Shown: piece by piece, positions 1 to 8,243 of the stretch
Layout of the letters: every line of letters begins with the position of its first letter
Position numbering within the stretch: the first letter of the stretch is position 1
Translations under genes and position numbers: made by a program
The notes under the pieces: model-generated
Told to the model about the DNA's origin: nothing
What the model saw: the letters and a program-made list of their open reading frames with translations, nothing else
Databases searched by the model: none
NCBI GenBank assembly: GCA_041395505.1
Contig: JAWLAG010000002.1
Span: 811,001 to 875,000 of the forward strand
Direction of reading: 5' to 3'
DNA length: 64,000 nucleotides
Source of the DNA: Steroidobacteraceae bacterium
GTDB lineage: Bacteria > Pseudomonadota > Gammaproteobacteria > Steroidobacterales > Steroidobacteraceae

Positions 1-1055
1 TTCAGGTGATGCAGCACCCGCCCGCCGGTACACATCCCGCTGCCTGCGATGATCATGGCGCCCGACTTGATCGCATTGATCGCCTGCGACTGATGTGGCG
101 TCTTCGACAGGACCAGATTCGGAAGCTCCGGCATGCGCGAAATCCGCCGTCGCAGTGCCAATGCATCATCGTCGTAGCGTTCCGTATGGCGCCAGTAGAC
201 CTCACTTGCCTCGATCGCCATCGGGCTGTCGAGGAATACCTGCCACTCGTCCACCTGCCATTCGCGATAGTGCGAAGCCAGCATGTACAACACGTCCTGG
301 CTGCGGCCTATGGCAAAGGCAGGAATGATGATATTGCCGCCGGACCTGCGCGCCGCGCCGAGGATCTCACCGAATTCCGCCTCGGTGGCAGTCCGATCGC
401 GATGCCGGCGCCCGCCGTAGGTGGTCTCCATCAGCACGACATCCGCCGCTTCGAAACCAAACGGGTCCAGCAGAATAGGTGAGTCGTACTGACCGAGATC
501 GCCGCTGAACACGAGGCGACGGTGCAACCCTCCCTCCTGCAATTGCAGATCAAGGCTCGACGAACCCATGATGTGACCGGCCTCGCGTACGAGCAGGGTC
601 ACGCCGGGCATCACTTCGAATGGCTTGTCGTAATCGACGGCGCGTACCAGACGCAGGACCTGTTCGGCGTCGTCCTCATCGTAGAGCGGTGCGACCGCCG
701 GTGCGCCGGCCTTGCGATGGCGGTTGACTCGCTGTGCGTCGCGCACGGCGAGCGAAGCCGAATCGCGCAGCAGAATCGGCAACAGGTCGCGACAGGCCCG
801 ATTGGTATAGATCGGACCGCGATAGCCACGTTTGACCAGCAGCGGCAGGCGCCCACAGTGGTCGATGTGCGCGTGGCTCAGCAGGACCGCATCGATGCTG
901 CCGGGTTGAAATGGAAATGCTTCGCGATTGCGCAGATAGGCGTCGCGCCCGCCTTGCACCATTCCGCAGTCGAGCAGCAGCTCGCGTCCATTGACGCGCA
1001 GGATGTGACAGGATCCCGTCACCTCGCCGGCGGCGCCGAAAAACTCGATTTCCAT
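1..1055 (-). CDS. MBL-fold RNA-processing exonuclease (CPSF/Ysh1-like), 3' end cut by window
   Basis: Reading the minus strand from an ATG at 1055 gives an uninterrupted metallo-beta-lactamase protein that runs off the left edge. It opens MEIEFFGAAGEVTGSCH, as MBL/beta-CASP nucleases do, and carries the metal motif HAHIDH (LLSHAHIDHCGRLP) near residue 60. A later GHIMGSSSL segment and FSGDLGQY supply further metal ligands, and SKTPHQSQAINAIKSGAMII lies in the beta-CASP part. The family hydrolyses RNA with zinc in the cytoplasm. It lies 20 bp downstream of the M20 gene on the same strand. The two long plus-strand reading frames here are its shadows. C-terminal length is unknown. Confidence 0.88.
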   Translation of the reverse strand, partial: MEIEFFGAAGEVTGSCHILRVNGRELLLDCGMVQGGRDAYLRNREAFPFQPGSIDAVLLSHAHIDHCGRLPLLVKRGYRGPIYTNRACRDLLPILLRDSASLAVRDAQRVNRHRKAGAPAVAPLYDEDDAEQVLRLVRAVDYDKPFEVMPGVTLLVREAGHIMGSSSLDLQLQEGGLHRRLVFSGDLGQYDSPILLDPFGFEAADVVLMETTYGGRRHRDRTATEAEFGEILGAARRSGGNIIIPAFAIGRSQDVLYMLASHYREWQVDEWQVFLDSPMAIEASEVYWRHTERYDDDALALRRRISRMPELPNLVLSKTPHQSQAINAIKSGAMIIAGSGMCTGGRVLHHL

Positions 1056-1075
1056 CCGCTGGCTGCGATCGCCCG

Positions 1076-2392
1076 TCAGTGCGTGGCGCCGCCCCGCAGA
1101 TAATCGAGCGCTACGCGCGTCAACGCCCTGGTCGCGACGGGAATGGCGGACTCGTCCACGAAGAACAGCGGCGAATGATTGGATGGCGCAGCCAATGGAT
1201 TCTGGTCACGCGGCGTCACACCGACAAAGAAAAACACGCTGGGAATTTCCTTCGCATAGTAGGCGAAATCCTCGGCGCCGGTAATGAGCGACAGCCCCTT
1301 GACCTGATCGGCGCCTGCGACGGCGCGCAATGACGGCAAAATTCGCTCGGTCAGTTCGGGGTTGTTGTAGGTCACCGGGTTATTGCCCGGATTGACCGTG
1401 AGCGTCGCGGTTGCACCATTGGCCAGCGCGACATTTTGCGCGATACGTTCCATGCGCTCCAGTATGTCCTTGCGCTGCTCGCCGGTGAAGGTACGCAGTG
1501 TGCCCAGCATCTCCACTTCATCGGGAACGATGTTGTAACGTACGCCTCCCTTGATGGCGCCAATGGTAACGATCGCGGGATTTTCGGTGATGTCGATCTG
1601 CCGGGAGACGATCGTCTGCAGCGCGTTGATGATCTGTGCGCTGGTGACGATCGGGTCGACGCCGCCCCAAGGTCGCGCGCCGTGCGTCTGCCGGCCACGC
1701 ACATTGATGCTGAAGAAATCCGACGCCGCCATGAATGGTCCCGCACGGTATCCGATCAGGCCCGCGGGCAGATTGGCCATGACATGTAGACCGAACATCG
1801 CCTCCGGCTTGATATCGGCGAACAACCCCTCCTTGATCATCAGGCTCGCGCCGCCCTGTTCGCCGACCGGCGCGCCTTCCTCGGCCGGTTGAAACACGAA
1901 CATCACCGTGCCCGGCAGGTCGGCGCGCGCTGCGGCGAGGACCTGGGCAACGCCCATCAGCACCGCTGTGTGCACATCGTGCCCGCAGGCGTGCATGACG
2001 CCAACCGTGTCGCCGCGGTATTCAGCCTTGGCGAGCGAGCGAAACGGCAGGTCGGTCTGCTCGATGACAGGCAGGGCATCCATGTCAGCGCGCAGGCCAA
2101 TCACCGGGCCGGCCTGTCCGCCGCGCAGTATGCCGACCACGCCGGTGTGCGCGATGCCGGTACGAACTTCCAGACCGAGCTTGCGCAAATGCGCGGCAAC
2201 GATCTTGGAGGTGCGAAATTCACGATTTGACAGTTCCGGATTGCGGTGAAAATCGCGTCGCCATTCGAGGACAGCGGGCGCGACTGCGGCGATGCTGTCA
2301 TCGATACTCGCCGCGTCCGCTCGAGCCGGCATTGTCGAGACGCTGAAAAAAGCCGCGAAAACCAGTACCTGAACGCGCAAATGCTGCTTCAT
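1076..2392 (-). CDS. Secreted M20-family metallo-amidohydrolase
   Basis: A 438-residue M20D amidohydrolase of the IAA-amino acid/hippurate hydrolase type. Residues 1-27 form a cleavable signal peptide (VLVFAAFFSVSTMPARA), so it should act in the periplasm on N-acyl amino acids or short peptides. Metal-binding motifs are visible: RADMDALP near residue 100, MHACGHDVH near 135 and QPAEEG near 170, followed by the dimerisation lid and a late GAEDFAYY motif. Length is normal for the family. The substrate cannot be told from sequence. It may be co-transcribed with the nuclease gene downstream. Confidence 0.9.
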   Translation of the reverse strand: MKQHLRVQVLVFAAFFSVSTMPARADAASIDDSIAAVAPAVLEWRRDFHRNPELSNREFRTSKIVAAHLRKLGLEVRTGIAHTGVVGILRGGQAGPVIGLRADMDALPVIEQTDLPFRSLAKAEYRGDTVGVMHACGHDVHTAVLMGVAQVLAAARADLPGTVMFVFQPAEEGAPVGEQGGASLMIKEGLFADIKPEAMFGLHVMANLPAGLIGYRAGPFMAASDFFSINVRGRQTHGARPWGGVDPIVTSAQIINALQTIVSRQIDITENPAIVTIGAIKGGVRYNIVPDEVEMLGTLRTFTGEQRKDILERMERIAQNVALANGATATLTVNPGNNPVTYNNPELTERILPSLRAVAGADQVKGLSLITGAEDFAYYAKEIPSVFFFVGVTPRDQNPLAAPSNHSPLFFVDESAIPVATRALTRVALDYLRGGATH

Positions 2393-2514
2393 TTTCTACT
2401 CCCGTTGCGCAATGCTTGCAGTCAAGCCCGAGCTTGACAGGCAACCGCGCAGCGAGTGGAATCTCCCGCTGAGCGGCAGCGGCGCATTCATTACAGTATA
2501 ACGGGTTGCACCCC

Positions 2515-3672
2515 ATGCATCTTCTCGATACAACCCTGTTCTACTCGCCCACCAGCGGCGGTGTAAAAAGCTATCTCACCGCCAAGCAACGCTGGTTTGC
2601 TGTCAATTCGAGCTGGCGGCACAGCGTCCTCGTTCCAGGCGAATCCACGCAGTTCGAGGCTGGCGCGATCAGCACCGTGGCGGGCTGGAAGGTCCCGGGC
2701 ACATTCAACTATCGCCTGCCGCTCAATCCGCGTGCCTGGTCACGGGCGATGCGCATCCTCGATCCGGACTGCATCGAGGTGGGCGACGCATTCCACACCG
2801 CGTGGGTGGCGGCGGGACATGGCCAGCGCCATGGCATTCCGGTTTGCGCGTTCTACCACTCCAATCTGCCGCGCATCATCGGGCAGCGATACGGCGCTCG
2901 AATCGAATCACAGGTACGACGTTATGTGCGCTGGTTGTATTCGCGCTTCGATGTCGTGTTCGCTCCGAGCCGCTTCATGTGCGAGTACCTCAACGACCTA
3001 GGCGTCCGGTACACGAGCCTGCAGCCGCTCGGCGTCGACGCCACGGTATTCCATCCGGCGCGTCGCAACGAGGAAGCGCGCACGCGTCTCAACCTTTCCC
3101 CCGGTACCAGGCTGCTGGTCTATGCCGGGCGCTTCTCGCAGGAGAAGAATATCGAGGTATTGCTGCGCGCATTTGCGCGCCTCGGGCGGCGCTACCATCT
3201 GCTGCTGATCGGCGGTGATACCCTGGCGCGGCCGGCCAGCAATGTCACCCGCATCCCCTATTGCCGCGATCCGGTCGAACTGTCGCAGTGGCTCGCCTCT
3301 GCCGATGCTCTGGTCCATGCCGGAACGCGCGAAACATTCGGCCTTGTGATACTCGAGGCGATGGCCTGCGGGCGACCAGTGGTCGCGGCGAGGGCCGGCG
3401 CCATTCCGGAACTCGTGGACGAACAGGTGGGTCAGCTTGCCGAGCCGCTTGACGATGCGAGCCTTGCCGAGGCCATCGATACGCTGTATTCGAGAAACCC
3501 CGCGCAGCTTGGCCTGGCTGCGCGCGAACGCGTCGTATCGCAGTTCACCTGGCAGCGCTGCTTCGAGCGCCAGCAGGCAACCTATGTTGCGATCACCCAG
3601 GGACACGCGATCAAACCCATGCGCGTCGAGGCGGGCACCGAGGTCATCGAACTGCGCACGCCGACGAGCTGA
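2515..3672 (+). CDS. GT-B glycosyltransferase, family 4 (group 1)
   Basis: A 385-residue retaining glycosyltransferase. The N-terminal acceptor domain opens with the glycine-rich YSPTSGGVKSYL loop. The C-terminal donor domain has LLVYAGRFSQEKNIEVLL and the family E-x7-E motif in ETFGLVILEAMACGRPVV, which contacts the nucleotide sugar. It probably transfers a sugar in glycolipid or exopolysaccharide synthesis at the cytoplasmic face. I chose the ATG at 2515; a TTG three codons upstream is also open. It diverges from the M20 gene and no other glycan genes are nearby, so the acceptor is unknown. Confidence 0.88.
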   Translation: MHLLDTTLFYSPTSGGVKSYLTAKQRWFAVNSSWRHSVLVPGESTQFEAGAISTVAGWKVPGTFNYRLPLNPRAWSRAMRILDPDCIEVGDAFHTAWVAAGHGQRHGIPVCAFYHSNLPRIIGQRYGARIESQVRRYVRWLYSRFDVVFAPSRFMCEYLNDLGVRYTSLQPLGVDATVFHPARRNEEARTRLNLSPGTRLLVYAGRFSQEKNIEVLLRAFARLGRRYHLLLIGGDTLARPASNVTRIPYCRDPVELSQWLASADALVHAGTRETFGLVILEAMACGRPVVAARAGAIPELVDEQVGQLAEPLDDASLAEAIDTLYSRNPAQLGLAARERVVSQFTWQRCFERQQATYVAITQGHAIKPMRVEAGTEVIELRTPTS

Positions 3673-3819
3673 TCAGCCCAGCCAGCGGCGCAGCAGCGCC
3701 ATGCCAAGCCGCCAGCGCGCGAGCCGCAGCACCAACCACCACATGACGCGCTTGGCCGCCGGCACCGGCCGCGGCGGAATTGCAATGCGAAACTTTGCGC
3801 TTAGGTCCTGATGCCGCAT
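3673..3819 (-). CDS. Possible small protein, 48 residues
   Basis: An open frame convergent with the glycosyltransferase; its stop abuts that gene's stop codon. The product starts MRHQDLSAKFRIAIPPRP and ends in a basic, tryptophan-rich hydrophobic stretch (RVMWWLVLRLARWRLG), which could lie on a membrane. The frame is open further upstream to 3888. There is no recognised domain and no clear ribosome binding site, so this could be chance coding in GC-rich DNA. Confidence 0.3.
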   Translation of the reverse strand: MRHQDLSAKFRIAIPPRPVPAAKRVMWWLVLRLARWRLGMALLRRWLG

Positions 3820-3879
3820 GTTGTCGAGCTGCCCGCTCGCTCGTAGCATAACAGGGCGCGAGATAACATCGAGGACCGC

Positions 3880-4332
3880 TTGGCGCAACTACCGGCACTG
3901 ACCGAAAGAATTCTGCGACGCACGCTTGACGCCTATTGCGCGCGTATCTGCCCGCCGAGCGCGCGCTATGCCGTGCGACTGGGCTGGCGGCTCGATGACA
4001 CCCGGGTGACATTGCACGAATTGCGTTCATTCTGCGGTGTGCCGGGTGCGCCGCATCCGGTCGCTATCGCCCAGTTCAGATTTTCCGGTTCAACGGGCCG
4101 CTGGACTCTGCACGTGGCGGACCCGCGCGGCTGGCGGCGCTACCGGCCGCATGCGTCTGACTCGAGCTTCATCGCATTGCTGCGCGAAGTGGATGCCGAC
4201 CCCAAAGGGCTATTCTGGTGCCGCGTCAATGGCAAGAGTCTGCGCTGGTGCAGTTCGCGTGGACGCTGCGATGACTGCGACCGCCGCTATTGCCAGGTGC
4301 TCGGGCTCGGCTCTCTCGCCAACGCCAGCTAG
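3880..4332 (+). CDS. DUF3024-family protein
   Basis: A 150-residue protein resembling DUF3024: an N-terminal helix with a YCARICPPSAR motif, a strand pair (VRLGWRLDDTRVTLHELR), a central PVAIAQFRF...GRWTLHVADPRGWRRY core and a C-terminal DADPKGLFW segment. The tail is Cys-rich (CSSRGRCDDCDRRYC), which could bind metal. The start is a TTG, since no ATG is available in this frame. It overlaps the carbonic anhydrase stop by 4 bp on the opposite strand. Function of the family is unknown. Confidence 0.7.
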   Translation: MAQLPALTERILRRTLDAYCARICPPSARYAVRLGWRLDDTRVTLHELRSFCGVPGAPHPVAIAQFRFSGSTGRWTLHVADPRGWRRYRPHASDSSFIALLREVDADPKGLFWCRVNGKSLRWCSSRGRCDDCDRRYCQVLGLGSLANAS

Positions 4333-4937
4333 CTCACGACGTCGGATGCAAGCGTGGCACCAAGATCGCGCAGCAGGCCATCGTGCAGATCGTATATCCA
4401 GCCGTGCACGTACAATTTCTGACCGCGATCCCATGCCCGGCGCACCATCGCGAGGCTGCCAACCTGACGCACCTGCGCCAGGACGTTGAGCTCGCATAAT
4501 CTGCGCCAGCGCGCCGCTTCGTCCGGCAGTGCATCGAGTTCCGCGCGATGCGCATCCACGACCATTCTCAGGTGCTGCAACCATGACTCGAGGGGCTCCG
4601 CAACGGCCGGGCCCAGCGCCGCGCGCACGCCACCGCATTCATAGTGTCCACAGACGATGATGTGCTCCACGCCGAGCGTATCCACCGCATATTGCACGAC
4701 CGAATGACAATTGACGTCAGTGGTCGGCACGATATTGGCGATGTTGCGATGTACGAACATCTCTCCGGGCGCAAGCCCGACGATTTCGTTCGCAGGAACG
4801 CGGCTGTCGGCGCAACCTATCCACATGTAATCCGGCGCCTGCAGACCGCACAATCTCGTGAAGAATTCCGGGTCGACCTGGGTACGTTCCCTTGCCCAGC
4901 GCTTGTTGTTGACGAAAAGTTGCGGCGCGTAACGCAC
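4329..4937 (-). CDS. can: Beta-class carbonic anhydrase
   Basis: A 202-residue beta carbonic anhydrase that interconverts CO2 and bicarbonate in the cytoplasm. The zinc ligands are plain: Cys and Asp in GCADSRVPA, then His and Cys in GHYECGGV. The start MRYAPQLFVNNKRWA and the LAPGEMFVHRNIAN segment are characteristic of the Can/CynT group, and length is typical. A Shine-Dalgarno-like AGGAGG lies just upstream of the ATG. It is a single gene with no associated bicarbonate transporter. Confidence 0.95.
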   Translation of the reverse strand: MRYAPQLFVNNKRWARERTQVDPEFFTRLCGLQAPDYMWIGCADSRVPANEIVGLAPGEMFVHRNIANIVPTTDVNCHSVVQYAVDTLGVEHIIVCGHYECGGVRAALGPAVAEPLESWLQHLRMVVDAHRAELDALPDEAARWRRLCELNVLAQVRQVGSLAMVRRAWDRGQKLYVHGWIYDLHDGLLRDLGATLASDVVS

Positions 4938-4964
4938 GATTGATTTCCTCCTGCAGGACTCGTG

Positions 4965-5345
4965 TCAGTCCCAGTGATGCGCAGTCGACGAAAAATCCGG
5001 ATTGCTGGCGCGAACGACGCAGAACTTCTGGCCGGTGGGCGCCAGCATCACGCACCAGGTATGCACGAACTCGAGCCGCTTCGCGCCGAGCCGTTCGAGG
5101 CGACGCACTTCGGCTTCGATGTCGTCGGTCTCGATATCGAGGTGAACGCGGCTTGCATGACTCACTGCCTGCACTTCGACATGAAGCTGCATCGCCTGCG
5201 GCTCGAGGCGCACGTACTTCTCGCCCTCCTCCCCCGGCAGCGCGGTCATCGGCATGCCGAGCGCCGCCGACCAGAACTGTGCTGCGGCGGACGGATCCGC
5301 GGTCTCACAATCGATGATAAAGCCGGCGAGACGGCTCCTGTGCAT
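4965..5345 (-). CDS. VOC-superfamily (glyoxalase-like) protein
   Basis: A 126-residue single vicinal-oxygen-chelate domain. It has FIIDCETADPSAAAQFWSAALG at the start, VHLDIETDDIEAEVRRLERLGA in the middle and a terminal APTGQKFCVVRAS strand where a metal-binding Glu often sits; here that position is not clearly Glu. It is typical of small environmental VOC proteins with unknown substrates, possibly detoxification or antibiotic binding. It follows the GNAT gene by 12 bp and may be co-transcribed with it. Confidence 0.85.
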   Translation of the reverse strand: MHRSRLAGFIIDCETADPSAAAQFWSAALGMPMTALPGEEGEKYVRLEPQAMQLHVEVQAVSHASRVHLDIETDDIEAEVRRLERLGAKRLEFVHTWCVMLAPTGQKFCVVRASNPDFSSTAHHWD

Positions 5346-5357
5346 GATCAGTCCCCC

Positions 5358-5906
5358 TCAGGACAAAGCGAATATCTTGAGGCGTTTGCCGCTCGCATCC
5401 GCTTCCGTTTCGCTTTCATGGTGAAGTCCGAGCCGCTCGAGCAGCCGGATGGACCGCTCGTTCTCCGGTGTCACGATCGCGAGAATCCGCCGCATCGCGC
5501 GCTCCCGTTGTCCCCAGTCGAGCACGGCGCGCGCTGCTTCGAGGGCATAGCCGCTGCGACGCCAGGCAGGCAGGAAGGCAAAGCCGATATCGGGATCCGG
5601 GAGGGTGTCGCGCTGGAGGAGACCACAGATGCCGATGGCGCGATCGTCCTCGGCAAGCCCCACCCTGAGCAGCCCAAAGCCGAATCTTGCGTAGCTCGCG
5701 CGCGGTCCTTCGTTGATATAGCGGCGCGCACTGGCGAGATCCGTAACGCCGCGATCGCCAATGTATCGCTTGAAATCTGCATCGGTCAGCAATTCGAGAA
5801 TGAACTCGGCATCAGCCATGTCGAGCTGGCGCAGCGTGAGGCGCTCGGTGCGCAGGACATTGTCTTTTGCAGTGCTCGTCATCGCTGCGCTCATTATGCC
5901 GCTCAC
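5358..5906 (-). CDS. GNAT N-acetyltransferase, RimJ/RimL type
   Basis: A GNAT acetyltransferase of the RimJ/RimL class: LRTERLTLRQLDMADAEFI at the start, IGFAFLPAWRRSGYALEAARA as the acetyl-CoA-binding motif A region, and ENERSIRLLERLGLHH as the typical motif B. It acetylates an amino group using acetyl-CoA; the substrate is unknown. Three in-frame ATGs (5906, 5894, 5882) precede the domain and none has a strong ribosome binding site, so the exact start is uncertain. Confidence 0.85.
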   Translation of the reverse strand: MSGIMSAAMTSTAKDNVLRTERLTLRQLDMADAEFILELLTDADFKRYIGDRGVTDLASARRYINEGPRASYARFGFGLLRVGLAEDDRAIGICGLLQRDTLPDPDIGFAFLPAWRRSGYALEAARAVLDWGQRERAMRRILAIVTPENERSIRLLERLGLHHESETEADASGKRLKIFALS

Positions 5907-5931
5907 CTGGCCTGACGAGATAGGCTTCAGG

Positions 5932-6564
5932 TCAAATCGACTGGCGTCCGGTCAGGTTCGCCAACTGGCGATCATGCCAGCGGGAGAGCACTGCGAGGCT
6001 GCAGCTTCCGCCGATGAGCGCCATGAACATGTCCCATTGCGTATCCCAGGCATCGCCCTGCGTCCCCAGGAATTCGTCGGCTCCCTGTCCCAATGCCAGG
6101 GCGGCCGCCCACTCGATGAGTTCATAGCAGGCGCTGATTGCCAGTACGATCGCGAGCACGATGAAGGCAAGCATGGCGCGACCTCGTACGTAGTGCCCGC
6201 GCCGCAGGATCTCGCGCGCGAGCAAGGCCGGCACGAAGCCCTGGAAGAAGTGCCCGATCCGGTCATAGGGATTGCGCGCAAGGTCGAATGCGTCCTGCAA
6301 CAGGAAGCCGAGCGGCACGCGGGCATAGGTATAGGCGCCACCGAGGATCAAGACCAATGCGTGCAGGGCAATCAGGCCGTAGGCGAGCGGTGTCAATGGA
6401 TATCGCGCCCAAGTCGCTGCAAGCAGCGGCAGGGCGATCAGCACGGGAAAAACCTCGAGCCACCACGTGGTCCGGTCATAGGGGTGTACCGCTGACACCG
6501 CAAGCGCGATGACGATGATGGCGGCGAGGAGCGCAACGAGGCGCAGGCTGTTGCCCGGGTTCAT
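5932..6564 (-). CDS. DUF2238 (YjdF-like) inner-membrane protein
   Basis: A roughly 210-residue protein with about six hydrophobic helices. It contains the DUF2238 landmarks YDRIGHFFQGFVPALLAREIL and YELIEWAAAL...GTQGDAWDTQWDMFMAL, polar residues conserved within otherwise membrane-embedded segments. Function is unknown. ATG 6564 was chosen; a GTG two codons earlier directly abuts the serine hydrolase stop, so the two genes are probably translated from one message. Confidence 0.82.
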   Translation of the reverse strand: MNPGNSLRLVALLAAIIVIALAVSAVHPYDRTTWWLEVFPVLIALPLLAATWARYPLTPLAYGLIALHALVLILGGAYTYARVPLGFLLQDAFDLARNPYDRIGHFFQGFVPALLAREILRRGHYVRGRAMLAFIVLAIVLAISACYELIEWAAALALGQGADEFLGTQGDAWDTQWDMFMALIGGSCSLAVLSRWHDRQLANLTGRQSI

Positions 6565-6570
6565 GATCAC

Positions 6571-7788
6571 TCAGTCGAAGCTGCGGGCAATGGCCCGAAA
6601 TACGGCCTGGGTTTCCGGATAACCCGACCCCTCGGCGGATGGACTCCAGGTCGCGGTCTGCACGATGACGAGCTGGCGCCGCGGATTGACGTAGATCCAC
6701 TGCCCGCCGTGACCGAGCGCGCTGTAGGCATCGTCGTCCGGCCAGAGCCACCAATAATGCTGGTAGCCGAGCCCGTTGCGCTTTTCGATCGCGCCCGGAT
6801 GCAGGTAGGGTCGCTCAGGATCGGGTCGTGTCGCGAGGCGTACCCACTCGGCAGGCACGACCTGTTCGTCGCCAACCCGTCCATCGTTCAGGAACAGGAG
6901 GCCGAATCGCGCGTAGTCACGCGTCGTTGCGTTGATGCAGCAGCTGGCGATCTCCATGCCACCCGGTCGGTCCAGCACCCAGCTCGCATCATGCTCGGCA
7001 CCCAGCTTTTGCCATATGCGCTCGGAGAAGTACTCCGCCAGCGGCTTGCCGGCGCGCCGACGAACAACCCAACCCACGACCTGTGGTTCGATGCTGGCGT
7101 AATAAAAGGCCGTGCCGGGCGGTCGCAGCTTTTCATGAAACCAGAGTATGGTCTGGTTATAGGGCAGTCGACGCTCGATGACACCGTCGATCCATGCCCG
7201 CCCCTCGCGACTCGTCTGGTCGAAATTATCTTCGACGAATTTGACGCCCGAGCTCATCTGCAGCAGGTCGCGCAATGGCACATCGCCGTAACCAGACTCG
7301 TTGAGTTCGGCGACATAGGCGCCCGCGGGCTGCGACAGCGAACTGATTGCACCATCCCGCACGAGCAACCCGAGCAGAGTGGATGTCACAGATTTCGCCA
7401 TGGACCAGGATACGAACAACGTATTGGCATCGGTTCCGCGCAGGTACTTCTCATAAGCGATCCGGCCGTTCCTGACGACCAGCAGCGATGTCACGGCATT
7501 GCGCCGAAGATAGTCCTCGAGCGTGAATGTCTTGCCGTCCAGGGTGTATTGCACGGAAGTCAACTTCCTGTCGGCTCGCGCGAGTGGGCGCACGGCGCCA
7601 CCACGGGCGATCAACCGGCTGGGATAAATCTCCGCCATGCGTGTCCACGAACCGAGGAGATAGGGCTCGGTCAGTACCTGCAACGGCTCGCCCACCGGAC
7701 CTTCGACCTCCGCCACTGCGGCCGGCGCGACCAATCCCATCGATGCGATCCACCCGAAGCGGCGCGCGCGCGGTGCGATTGCGTTCAT
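6571..7788 (-). CDS. Exported serine hydrolase, class C beta-lactamase fold
   Basis: A 405-residue protein with an N-terminal signal peptide (FGWIASMGLVAPAAVA) and the serine beta-lactamase/esterase fold. The catalytic SxxK is in SWSMAKSVTSTLL. FYYASIEPQ occupies the YxN position with Ser in place of Asn, and GHGGQWIYVNP is the KTG-equivalent region. Such proteins are usually periplasmic esterases or peptidases rather than true beta-lactamases. The start overlaps the HIT gene's end, suggesting coupling. Confidence 0.87.
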   Translation of the reverse strand: MNAIAPRARRFGWIASMGLVAPAAVAEVEGPVGEPLQVLTEPYLLGSWTRMAEIYPSRLIARGGAVRPLARADRKLTSVQYTLDGKTFTLEDYLRRNAVTSLLVVRNGRIAYEKYLRGTDANTLFVSWSMAKSVTSTLLGLLVRDGAISSLSQPAGAYVAELNESGYGDVPLRDLLQMSSGVKFVEDNFDQTSREGRAWIDGVIERRLPYNQTILWFHEKLRPPGTAFYYASIEPQVVGWVVRRRAGKPLAEYFSERIWQKLGAEHDASWVLDRPGGMEIASCCINATTRDYARFGLLFLNDGRVGDEQVVPAEWVRLATRPDPERPYLHPGAIEKRNGLGYQHYWWLWPDDDAYSALGHGGQWIYVNPRRQLVIVQTATWSPSAEGSGYPETQAVFRAIARSFD

Positions 7789-8243
7789 GATCTCTCCAGG
7801 GCAGCGCCTATGGCTGCCGCAAGGTCAAGAAATTCCTGCTCCGCCAGTTGCTGTCGCGGCATATCGGACGCATTGGTCATCCATACCGGCTGGCGCCAAC
7901 GCGGATCGGCGCGATAGCGCGGAAAGACATGCCAATGCAGATGCGCGACCACGTTTCCGAGACTCTCGGTGTTCACATGGTCCGGTGCAACGACCTTCAC
8001 CACGGCCCTTTGCGCGGCGTAGAGATCGGCGGCGAGATCGAGCCACTCCTGCAACGACAGCTGATCGAGCCGCGCGACGTGGCGCGGCGTGAATATCAAC
8101 ACGACATGGCCGCGATAGGTTTGGTCGCGGTCGAGATAGAGTGTCGTGACCCGTTGCTTCGCGATGGCGTGCAGTTGGGACATCGCGACGGGATCGTGCG
8201 TGCAGAAAGGACAATCGCTGGTCCCTGATTGCGGCGACATCAT
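7785..8243 (-). CDS. HIT-family nucleotide hydrolase
   Basis: A 152-residue HIT protein. The histidine triad HLHWHVFPR is near residue 105 and an N-terminal CPFC pair resembles the zinc-binding cysteines of some HIT proteins. The family cleaves nucleotide phosphoanhydride or phosphoramidate bonds with a covalent nucleotidyl-histidine intermediate. The two tandem ATG codons at 8243 and 8240 overlap the stop of the sulfatase gene, so translation is probably coupled. Confidence 0.92.
   Translation of the reverse strand: MMSPQSGTSDCPFCTHDPVAMSQLHAIAKQRVTTLYLDRDQTYRGHVVLIFTPRHVARLDQLSLQEWLDLAADLYAAQRAVVKVVAPDHVNTESLGNVVAHLHWHVFPRYRADPRWRQPVWMTNASDMPRQQLAEQEFLDLAAAIGAALERS

Noticed and set aside
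6..1103. Two plus-strand open frames (6-482 and 522-1103)
   Set aside because: They have no family resemblance and lie opposite a clear MBL-fold nuclease on the minus strand; GC-rich shadows.
6571..7788. True class C beta-lactamase
   Set aside because: YxN is replaced by YAS and the KTG region is HGG, as in serine esterases/peptidases of this fold.
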